Origin: Candidatus Peregrinibacteria bacterium CG_4_10_14_0_2_um_filter_43_11
GTDB lineage: Bacteria; Patescibacteriota; Gracilibacteria; UM-FILTER-43-11
Assembly: GCA_002792495.1 (NCBI GenBank)
Contig: PFOK01000142.1
Coordinates: 1-5,864 of the forward strand
DNA: 5,864 nucleotides
Direction of reading: 5' to 3'
Of the stretch, positions 1-4,326 are shown piece by piece. Each line of letters starts with the position of its first letter. Positions within the stretch are counted from its first letter, which is position 1. The notes under the pieces are model-generated. The model was not told the origin of the DNA, ran no database searches, and saw only the letters and a list, made by a program, of their open reading frames with translations. The translations under genes were made by a program, and so were the position numbers.

Positions 1-64
1 GTTGTTTTACATGGCCAAAATGCACAGCACTTTTCACCATTTCTTTTAATGAAATATCGATCAT
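1..64 (-). CDS. rpsB: 30S ribosomal protein S2, N-terminal fragment (cut by window edge)
   Basis: The minus strand from the ATG at 64-62 reads MIDISLKEMVKSAVHFGHVK and one more residue before the window ends. The ISLKEMV...A.VHFGH pattern is the N-terminal signature of ribosomal protein S2, which binds the head-platform junction of the small subunit and is needed for active 30S particles. Only 21 of the usual 230-270 or so residues are visible. An AAGGA stretch ends two bases before the ATG, closer than normal Shine-Dalgarno spacing. The gene lies downstream of, and on the same strand as, the rRNA methyltransferase gene, with 220 bases between them, so it probably has its own promoter and leader. 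Identification rests on a short but distinctive motif. Confidence 0.85.
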   Translation of the reverse strand, partial: MIDISLKEMVKSAVHFGHVKQ

Positions 65-284
65 AATCCTTGGGGTTAACGCCTTATTCCATCATTTTCA
101 CTCGTAACTCCGATAACCATCGGGGCAGGATGAGCGAATCAGAGAATAAAACTTAAATTAAATAAATCAAAATTGCCAAGTTATTTTAACAGGCAAGCAG
201 CGTACACGCAAGAAGAAAATCTGACTATTAAATTATCAATTAAGAATTAAGAGCTGATGCATCAAATGAAAACTTAATTCGGAA
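65..284 (-). promoter_or_regulatory. rpsB leader / intergenic region with hairpin
   Basis: No gene is seen in this 220-base gap. On the minus strand a hairpin sits at 125-108: CCCCGAT and ATCGGAG arms around a GGTT loop, seven pairs with one G-T wobble, about 45 bases before the S2 start. A possible but weak promoter is TTGGCA (179-174) followed after 17 bases by TTAAGT (156-151), which matches only three of six bases of the -10 consensus. The stretch 225-284 is AT-rich, with AATTAAG and TAATTC words related to the repeats seen elsewhere. In well-studied bacteria rpsB is autoregulated through its leader; that this hairpin does so is inference. Confidence 0.35.
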
Positions 285-308
285 TTACTGATTTTTAATC
301 CGTAATTC
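275..308. repeat. AATTC/GAATT inverted repeats across the methyltransferase stop codon
   Basis: Two overlapping inverted repeats span the 3' end of the methyltransferase gene. TAATTC (275-280) and GAATTA (282-287) form a perfect palindrome around one G. GAATTAC (282-288) pairs with GTAATTC (302-308) across a 13-base loop. The stop codon lies inside the shared arm. The words resemble the ATTCGTA heptamers at 4240-4270. A weak transcript-end hairpin is possible, but no run of T follows on the minus strand. Confidence 0.4.
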
Positions 309-1400
309 AATGACTGACTCCATATGATTGGTTTGAGGAAAAAGATCAAATAGCGCCGCGCTTTTTAGATAATAATTTTTAAATTTCGGTAAATCCCTCC
401 CCAGTTGATCCACATTGCACGAAACATAAACAATCACTTTTGGACGAAGCTCCTGCAAGTGCTGAATGGTTTTAGGATGCATGCCACTACGGGGAGGATC
501 GGTAAGAACAAAAAGCGGTTTTGGGAATGTGAGTTTTTTTAAATTTTTGGCATCCAGTAATATCGCTTCGATATTTGGAACCTCATTCAGGGTGATATTC
601 TTCCTGGCGGCTTCTACACAACCCTCAAAGCTTTCGACTGTGGTAACGGACTTAAAGAGAGAGGCGTTGAGAATCCCGAACGTTCCCACACCGCCATACA
701 AGTCGAGCAGATGTCCGGAAGAAGTATCGTATGTTTTTAAAAGATCATGAACGTACTGATGCATTTTTTCCGCCATCACATCGTTGTTCTGAAAAAAGCC
801 CTGAACGGAAAAAACAAAAGGGGTTCCAAGATATGTGATTTTCAGCTGATCTTCACCCTTTACAACAAAATAATCATCGGAAATACTGAAGCCGCTTTTG
901 GAATTGATATAAACCACCAACACCGTATCCGCGGACGTTTTTGCGGCAAACGCTTTGATCTGTAAAAGCGCCTCATCCACGTGAGTGGAATCTTTGTTCA
1001 GCACAAACGCGATGGAGCTGTTCTCCGCAGGCGTACGAATAACCGCGTAACAAAACGTGCCGATTCTTTTAACGGCGTAAAACGCGTCGATCGGCTTTTT
1101 AAAAAAAATGGTGATCTCTGCAACCAATTCGTTCAGACGTTCGTTAGAAATCGCACAACGTTCCACGGGAACAATCACTTTCCAATCCCCTTTTTTACGG
1201 AATCCGATTCCTTCCGGATGAAACGCCATATCCATCCGATTGCGGTAAAAATACTCACGATCGGAAAAAACCTGAATATCTTCGGAACCGATCACGGAAG
1301 CGAGCGCCTGTTTTTTATTCAGCAATTGGTCTTCGTATTCAATATGCTGAGCCGCACAACCACCGCACTTGCCAAAATAAGGACAAAGAGGAATTCTCAC
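285..1400 (-). CDS. rlmD: 23S rRNA (uracil-5-)-methyltransferase, RlmC/RlmD (RumA) type
   Basis: This enzyme transfers a methyl group from S-adenosylmethionine to C5 of a uracil in 23S rRNA. The order of motifs is that of the TrmA/RlmCD family. Cys6, Cys12 and Cys15 (CPYFGKCGGC) with Cys82 (VERC) would bind a [4Fe-4S] cluster. YRNRMDM lies at 52-58 and a GFFQNN motif near 206-211. The SAM-binding loop is LLDLYGGVGTFG, the DPPR motif is at 301-304, the nucleophile is Cys328 in YVSCN, and the catalytic base is Glu361 in NHMESV. At 371 residues it lacks the N-terminal TRAM domain of typical RlmD and is about the size of RlmC, so the target base (U747, U1939 or both) is uncertain. The start is GTG at 1400; an in-frame TAA lies two codons upstream, so no longer form exists. 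No Shine-Dalgarno is visible. Confidence 0.9.
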   Translation of the reverse strand: MRIPLCPYFGKCGGCAAQHIEYEDQLLNKKQALASVIGSEDIQVFSDREYFYRNRMDMAFHPEGIGFRKKGDWKVIVPVERCAISNERLNELVAEITIFFKKPIDAFYAVKRIGTFCYAVIRTPAENSSIAFVLNKDSTHVDEALLQIKAFAAKTSADTVLVVYINSKSGFSISDDYFVVKGEDQLKITYLGTPFVFSVQGFFQNNDVMAEKMHQYVHDLLKTYDTSSGHLLDLYGGVGTFGILNASLFKSVTTVESFEGCVEAARKNITLNEVPNIEAILLDAKNLKKLTFPKPLFVLTDPPRSGMHPKTIQHLQELRPKVIVYVSCNVDQLGRDLPKFKNYYLKSAALFDLFPQTNHMESVIELRIKNQ

Positions 1401-1433
1401 ATTTTATGAAAATTAAGATAGCCAGATATTAAC

Positions 1434-1462
1434 TTAACACAAAAGGGATGTGAAGCTATAAT
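1434..1462 (+). promoter_or_regulatory. Near-consensus sigma-70 promoter for the 147-residue membrane protein
   Basis: TTAACA (1434-1439, five of six matches to TTGACA) is followed after exactly 17 bases by a perfect TATAAT (1457-1462). Transcription would begin around 1468-1470, leaving only about five to seven bases before the ATG at 1475. The transcript would therefore be nearly leaderless, and the GGGGA at 1466-1470 would sit at or before its 5' end. Confidence 0.7.
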
Positions 1463-1474
1463 CATGGGGAACAA

Positions 1475-1918
1475 ATGAAAAAACGCCTCATGAAAGTTTT
1501 TATCATCATTCTGATCACCGGTTTTTTTCTCAATTTAGGGTGGGAGTTGTGGCATAGCGTGCTTTATACCACTCCACTAAGCTTAACACTTCCGGCATAC
1601 ATAAAATTGGTCACAAACATGGCACTCCGTGACGGATTTTGGATCAGTGTATTCTATGAATTTAGCGTATTAATCACCCGTAATAAAAATCCTTTCAAAA
1701 AAAGAAACCAAATGAGCATTTTTATCGTAATGTGTCTTGTATTTTCATTTGGCATAGAAACCTTTTCCATTCAGCAGGCTCGCTGGAAATATGCCCAAAA
1801 CATGCCGATCTTATTGGGAGTTGGAATCACACCACTTCTACAGCTGGCTATTACAGGTCTAATCGCTTTAGGACTTGTTTTTTATCAAAAAAAACCCACA
1901 CAAACACCATCGATCTGA
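1475..1918 (+). CDS. Four-helix integral membrane protein, unknown function
   Basis: I do not recognise a named family with certainty. Hydrophobic segments lie at about residues 8-26, 40-67, 80-98 and 112-138, with short basic loops (for example NPFKKRN at 72-78) and a basic tail. Polar and aromatic residues sit in or next to the membrane segments in a pattern that looks conserved rather than random: Asn20, Trp23, Glu24 and His27 in helix 1, Asp53 in RDG, Glu95, Trp104 and Tyr106 (RWKYAQNMP), and Pro120 and Gln123 (GITPLLQLAITG). This suggests an enzyme or small-molecule carrier rather than a simple anchor. The ATG start follows GGGGAACAA, and a strong promoter ends 12 bases upstream. It converges on the next gene, leaving 22 bases between the stops. 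Confidence 0.8.
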   Translation: MKKRLMKVFIIILITGFFLNLGWELWHSVLYTTPLSLTLPAYIKLVTNMALRDGFWISVFYEFSVLITRNKNPFKKRNQMSIFIVMCLVFSFGIETFSIQQARWKYAQNMPILLGVGITPLLQLAITGLIALGLVFYQKKPTQTPSI

Positions 1919-1940
1919 TCGTATGCATGAGTGCGAAACA

Positions 1941-2549
1941 TCAAGCCACCTCCCGTTGTTCAGGATCATCCGAATCGTCATCCTGATGGTCGGGCTGTTG
2001 CCTCACCCAAGCAGGAAGTTCTAAATCACGTCTCCTTCCGATTGAACGGATGAGTTCAGAAGTAAGAATACCCGAATCATCCACCACATAAGCTTGCTCT
2101 GTCACAGGATTCCAACGATAATCCAACCCTGGCCATTCTCTTCCGTAAGTCGCTTTCAATCCCATGGCAAATTCAAATGCACTATCACCTCTGGAATAAT
2201 GCAATTGAGCCAATGCACGATTGAGCTTAGATAGGGCATCATCACTAAGAGTGGATAAATCTTTAACATACTCGAAAGGCGTTTCGCCACGATCTTTTAT
2301 CGCTCTTTTAACCCGGGCAGCAGAAAGAGGCTTGGAATCCAAAGTTATAACAGGGCGACCTGTAAGATTATCCAAACGATAATCCATTCCAGGTAATATC
2401 TCCGCGTAACTTTGTCTATATTGCTCAGCGATTTCAACCGCCGCCTGCGAATCGGTAGCATGCTCAAGGCGACTTAAGTCATGGTTCAAGTCATCAAGAT
2501 CCTCCAAGGACAATCTTTCCAACCCTTGTATTTCCGGTGATTCTGACAT
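1941..2549 (-). CDS. Acidic 202-residue protein with an internal duplication, unknown function
   Basis: No known family is recognised. The protein is soluble, without signal peptide or membrane segment. It is built from two diverged copies of an approximately 78-residue unit, at about 10-87 and 98-173. Each copy begins with a leucine-spaced helix (LSLEDLDDLNHDL and LSDDALSKLNRAL), then a second helix, then a PGxDYR core (PGMDYR at 53-58, PGLDYR at 140-145), a threonine-containing turn, a short strand with Asp, and a basic helix (VKRAIKDR and IRSIGRR). The tail from 184 is very acidic (DHQDDDSDDPEQ). The ATG at 2549 lies about 20 bases after the predicted transcription start and has no clear Shine-Dalgarno site. 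The gene is divergent from the glycosyltransferase and shares its promoter region. Confidence 0.8.
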   Translation of the reverse strand: MSESPEIQGLERLSLEDLDDLNHDLSRLEHATDSQAAVEIAEQYRQSYAEILPGMDYRLDNLTGRPVITLDSKPLSAARVKRAIKDRGETPFEYVKDLSTLSDDALSKLNRALAQLHYSRGDSAFEFAMGLKATYGREWPGLDYRWNPVTEQAYVVDDSGILTSELIRSIGRRRDLELPAWVRQQPDHQDDDSDDPEQREVA

Positions 2550-2553
2550 AATA

Positions 2554-2582
2554 TTGAAGTTAGTTTATCAGTTTATTATACT
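2554..2582 (+). promoter_or_regulatory. Promoter for the first glycosyltransferase
   Basis: TTGAAG (2554-2559, four of six) is followed after 17 bases by TATACT (2577-2582, five of six). The predicted start near 2589 is only about nine bases from the TTG start codon at 2598, so the mRNA would have almost no leader. This fits the lack of a Shine-Dalgarno site there. The -10 box overlaps that of the divergent promoter. Confidence 0.5.
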
Positions 2583-2603
2583 ATATTTTAATAATTTTTG
2601 CAA
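2575..2603 (-). promoter_or_regulatory. Promoter for the 202-residue acidic protein
   Basis: Read on the minus strand, TTGCAA (2603-2598, four of six) is followed after 17 bases by a perfect TATAAT (2580-2575). Transcription would begin near 2568, giving a leader of about 20 bases. The -35 box lies on the first codons of the divergent glycosyltransferase, and the -10 box shares four bases with that gene's -10 box. Confidence 0.55.
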
Positions 2604-3617
2604 GTAAATAATCCAAAAATCACCATCGGCTTGATCGTATACACGGGATGCGAAAAATACCTCCCCCATTCGCTACCCAGCCTTTTTAATCAGGATTACC
2701 CGAATATCGAATTTTTATTACGCGATCAGAGCCCGAATGCCGAAATTGTAAGTTGGCTAAAGCGGAACATGCCGGAAGTGATCAATAATCCAAAAATCAA
2801 AATCACGACGGGGGAAAACCGGATGCACAGCGGTGGTCACAATGCCTTGATCAATCAAATGACAGGCGATTACTACTTTTGTGTGAGTAACGACATGCTT
2901 TACCCCAGAGATTTTGCCTCCAAAATAGTTGCGGAACTCGAAAAAACGGAAAATCAGGGGTACGGTACGGCCACCTGCAAGCTGATGCAATGGGATTTTG
3001 AAAACAAGTCAAAAACCAATCGCATCGACAGCATGGGGATAGGAGCCAAAAAAACTCATCACTTTTTTGACATTGGCCAAGGAGAAGAAGACAAGGGGCA
3101 ATATGATAGCGTGAAACCATTCGGTAGCTCGGGTGCACTCACTGTTTTTACTAAAAAGGCACTCGATGAAATCGCTTACCAAAATCCCGAGGGAAAAACG
3201 GAATATTACGACGAGTTCCTGCATTATAAAAACGATGTGGACTTGGCCTATCGCCTACAATGGGCCGGTCAAAAATGCCTTCTCATTCCTTCCGTTAAAG
3301 TCTATCACGACAGACAGGTGAGCGGAAAAGACGGAATAATCGGTGGCCGAAAGGAAAAAAAACGGTGGACAAAAGACAGCTCGGTGTTCGGCCATCAGGT
3401 GGTACTGCTCAAAAACTACACGTCCGAATTTTCCTGGTCGGTACGATTACAAACAACGTTCTACAACCTTGCTAAATGGGGGTTTTTACTCATAAAGGAA
3501 CCCTATTTACTCAATCAATACAAAGCAGCAAAAAAACACATGAGTGAAATAGAAGCCAAAAAGAAAGCGATGAAACGAGCGGTAAAACCTGGTGAAATAG
3601 AAGAAATGATGAAATGA
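2598..3617 (+). CDS. Glycosyltransferase family 2 (GT-A fold)
   Basis: The protein would transfer a sugar from a nucleotide donor to a growing surface glycan at the cytoplasmic face of the membrane. The GT-A pattern is clear: first strand ITIGLIVYTG (8-17), RDQSPN (42-47), GHNALINQMTGDYY (80-93) leading to the metal-site motif SND (97-99), GSSGALTVF (176-184), and YKNDVDLAYRLQWAG (210-224) followed by IPSVKVYHDR (230-239). The last motif carries Asn212-Asp213 where ED is usual. The layout resembles rhamnosyltransferases of the WbbL/RfbF kind, but donor and acceptor cannot be read from sequence. The C terminus has a basic amphipathic stretch and a charged tail (EAKKKAMKR). The start is TTG at 2598; an in-frame TAA at 2592-2594 forbids a longer form, and the first strand begins within eight residues. 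No Shine-Dalgarno is seen. The last 66 bases recur, diverged, at 4162-4227. Confidence 0.88.
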   Translation: MQVNNPKITIGLIVYTGCEKYLPHSLPSLFNQDYPNIEFLLRDQSPNAEIVSWLKRNMPEVINNPKIKITTGENRMHSGGHNALINQMTGDYYFCVSNDMLYPRDFASKIVAELEKTENQGYGTATCKLMQWDFENKSKTNRIDSMGIGAKKTHHFFDIGQGEEDKGQYDSVKPFGSSGALTVFTKKALDEIAYQNPEGKTEYYDEFLHYKNDVDLAYRLQWAGQKCLLIPSVKVYHDRQVSGKDGIIGGRKEKKRWTKDSSVFGHQVVLLKNYTSEFSWSVRLQTTFYNLAKWGFLLIKEPYLLNQYKAAKKHMSEIEAKKKAMKRAVKPGEIEEMMK

Positions 3618-3671
3618 TGATCCAATCCGCATCACTCCTTATCCCACCCCCTCATACTAACCGCAAGCATC
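3618..3671. other. Spacer between glycosyltransferase stop and nuclease cassette
   Basis: This is a C-rich, G-poor stretch on the plus strand. A second in-frame TGA follows the glycosyltransferase stop directly (3618-3620). The words TTATCCCACC and CCTCATACTA could be a much decayed copy of the hairpin repeat that follows, but the match is too weak to count. No terminator is seen. Confidence 0.3.
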
Positions 3672-3679
3672 TTCTCCTC

Positions 3680-3702
3680 ATCCCGAGCGCTAGTCGAGGG
3701 AT
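3680..3702 (+). repeat. Hairpin repeat copy 1
   Basis: Outer stem ATCC (3680-3683) pairs with GGAT (3699-3702). Inner stem CGA (3684-3686) pairs with TCG (3694-3696). A seven-base loop GCGCTAG separates them and an AG bulge lies on the 3' side. The sequence CTAAC follows. Confidence 0.7.
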
Positions 3703-3720
3703 CTAACTCTCCTCTTCTTC

Positions 3721-3743
3721 ATCCCAAGCATTAGCCGAGGAAT
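3721..3743 (+). repeat. Hairpin repeat copy 2 (degraded)
   Basis: This is the same 23-base frame as copy 1 with six substitutions. Three of the seven stem pairs are broken (C3723-A3741, A3726-C3736, A3727-C3735), so this copy probably no longer folds. It starts 41 bases after copy 1. Confidence 0.55.
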
Positions 3744-3757
3744 TTCCACTTTCCCTC

Positions 3758-3780
3758 ATCCCGAGCGCTAGTCGATGGAT
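3758..3780 (+). repeat. Hairpin repeat copy 3
   Basis: The stems ATCC/GGAT and CGA/TCG and the GCGCTAG loop are identical to copy 1; the bulge is AT instead of AG. CTAAT follows, and the nuclease ATG lies 16 bases beyond the hairpin. It could therefore sit in the nuclease mRNA leader. Confidence 0.7.
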
Positions 3781-3796
3781 CTAATACCCACCGTCC

Positions 3797-4084
3797 ATGT
3801 TCTATGTTTACATGACCACCAATAAAGCGAAGAGGCCAATTTATACAGGGGTAACCCGTGATCTTTTCACACGAATCACTCAACATAAGGAGAAAAAGAC
3901 AGAAGGATTTAGCAAGCAATATAATTGCACACGTCTTGTTTATTACGAAGAAAGTTCTTGTGCCACAACAGCCTTTGAACGGGAAAAACAAATCAAAAAC
4001 CGGAGACGGGAAAAGAAAATTCAGTTGATTGAAGGGATGAATCCAAAATGGCAGGATTTGTACGAAGAATGGTTGGATGATTAG
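3797..4084 (+). CDS. GIY-YIG superfamily endonuclease, single domain (COG2827/URI-like)
   Basis: This 95-residue protein consists only of a GIY-YIG nuclease fold. VYM (4-6) stands for GIY and YTG (16-18) for YIG. These are followed by TRDLFTRITQHK (20-31) with Arg21, Arg26 and His30, then LVYYEE (47-52) and an AFEREKQIKNRRREKK helix (59-74) carrying the expected catalytic glutamate, and the usual family ending NPKWQDLYEEW. All expected catalytic positions are present, so it is probably active. Family members cut DNA; this stand-alone group has no well-established cellular role. There is no added DNA-binding domain as in homing endonucleases. The ATG at 3797 has no Shine-Dalgarno site. It is flanked by hairpin repeats in opposite orientation, which suggests that the gene and repeats move or are maintained together. 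Confidence 0.88.
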   Translation: MFYVYMTTNKAKRPIYTGVTRDLFTRITQHKEKKTEGFSKQYNCTRLVYYEESSCATTAFEREKQIKNRRREKKIQLIEGMNPKWQDLYEEWLDD

Positions 4085-4090
4085 AAATAG

Positions 4091-4113
4091 ATGCCTCGAC
4101 GGAGCTTCGGCAT
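4091..4113 (-). repeat. Hairpin repeat copy 4, inverted orientation
   Basis: Read on the minus strand it has the same plan as copies 1 and 3: outer stem ATGC/GCAT, inner stem CGA/TCG, seven-base loop AGCTCCG, AG bulge, then CTATT. The third outer pair is G-C instead of C-G, changed on both sides, which preserves the stem. It begins seven bases after the nuclease stop codon. Confidence 0.65.
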
Positions 4114-4130
4114 GAGGTTGGGTGTGTGGT

Positions 4131-4147
4131 GCTCGGCATGAGGAGAA
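4131..4147 (-). repeat. Half hairpin repeat forming the right terminal inverted repeat
   Basis: The reverse complement reads TTCTCCTCATGCCGAGC, matching the left end at 3672-3688 in 16 of 17 bases. Only the first arm and its outer flank are present; the rest of the hairpin is missing, so this copy cannot fold alone. Confidence 0.6.
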
Positions 4148-4227
4148 AGGTGAAGAAAATCGAAGCCAAAAAGAAAGCAATGAAACAAGTGGTAAGTGCC
4201 TCTGAAATTGAAAAATTAATGCAATAA
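4138..4227 (+). pseudogene. Orphan 3' tail of a glycosyltransferase gene, copy of 3552-3617
   Basis: Bases 4162-4227 align without gaps to the last 66 bases of the first glycosyltransferase gene with 51 matches. The encoded tails EAKKKAMKQVVSASEIEKLM and EAKKKAMKRAVKPGEIEEMM share frame and stop position, and both begin right after an isoleucine codon. Similarity fades just inside the cassette's right end. An ATG supplied by the terminal repeat (4138-4140) opens a 29-codon frame through the tail, but expression is doubtful. The divergence suggests a remnant of a paralogous glycosyltransferase rather than a recent duplication. Confidence 0.65.
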
Positions 4228-4239
4228 CTCCTTGATTTA

Positions 4240-4270
4240 ATTCGTAATTAACCATTCGTAATTCGTAATT
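4240..4270 (+). repeat. ATTCGTA heptamer repeats
   Basis: The heptamer ATTCGTA occurs at 4240-4246, 4254-4260 and 4261-4267; the last two are in tandem and are followed by ATT. The array runs directly into the N-terminal codons of the second glycosyltransferase. Related words (AATCCGTAATTC, TAATTCGGAATTA) lie near 275-308. Confidence 0.6.
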
Positions 4271-4326
4271 TAAAATTATCCATCATCATCCTCGATTACA
4301 AAAAAAGTAAACGCGTCACAAAAAAC
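4252..4326 (+). other. Upstream coding extension of the second glycosyltransferase, no standard start codon
   Basis: In frame with the downstream gene and open from the TAA at 4249-4251, this stretch encodes LKLSIIILDYKKSKRVTKN from 4270 on. That is the expected first strand and following turn of a GT2 nucleotide-binding domain. It contains no ATG, GTG or TTG; ATT at 4261 is the only near-cognate candidate at a sensible place. Either a rare start is used, or the original start was replaced by the heptamer repeats and the gene is damaged. Confidence 0.7.

Larger units (their letters stand above)
3672..4147. mobile_element. GIY-YIG nuclease cassette bounded by hairpin repeats and a 17-bp terminal inverted repeat
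   Basis: The unit of about 476 bp starts with TTCTCCTCATCCCGAGC (3672-3688). It ends with the reverse complement of TTCTCCTCATGCCGAGC (4131-4147), 16 of 17 bases alike. Between the ends are three direct hairpin repeats, the GIY-YIG gene, one inverted hairpin repeat, and the inverted half repeat that forms the right end. The arrangement recalls REP/RAYT elements, where a single nuclease gene is flanked by palindromes that serve as its DNA substrate. Here the enzyme is of a different class. Mobility is inferred from structure alone; no target-site duplication was found. Confidence 0.5.

Noticed and set aside
466..1409. Three plus-strand open frames opposite the methyltransferase gene
   Set aside because: The minus strand here encodes a full enzyme with all its motifs; the plus frames have no recognisable pattern and are shadows of it.
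1911..1921. CGATC-T-GATCG inverted repeat between convergent genes as a terminator
   Set aside because: It is a five-pair stem with a one-base loop and no adjacent T run on either strand; too weak to call.
2757..3224. Overlapping minus-strand frames inside the first glycosyltransferase
   Set aside because: They lie wholly opposite a well-supported GT2 gene and show odd composition rich in His, Cys and Arg.
1916..3620. Alternative genetic code with TGA as glycine, as in Gracilibacteria
   Set aside because: TGA ends three genes at sensible places, reading through gives only antisense or repeat sequence, and no coding frame contains an internal TGA.
3680..3780. CRISPR-like array, because three similar repeats are spaced about 40 bases apart
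   Set aside because: There are only three diverged repeats, spacers of 14-18 bases that resemble each other, no cas genes, and an inverted copy elsewhere. Hairpin mobile repeats fit better.
3797..4084. Homing endonuclease within an intron or intein
   Set aside because: The nuclease is not inside another gene; the flanking glycosyltransferase is complete and no intron or intein splice features are seen.
3731..4255. A 174-codon minus-strand frame across the nuclease cassette
   Set aside because: It runs opposite the GIY-YIG gene and through the repeats on both sides; its peptide is low-complexity Phe, Leu and Pro. The plus-strand nuclease explains the region.
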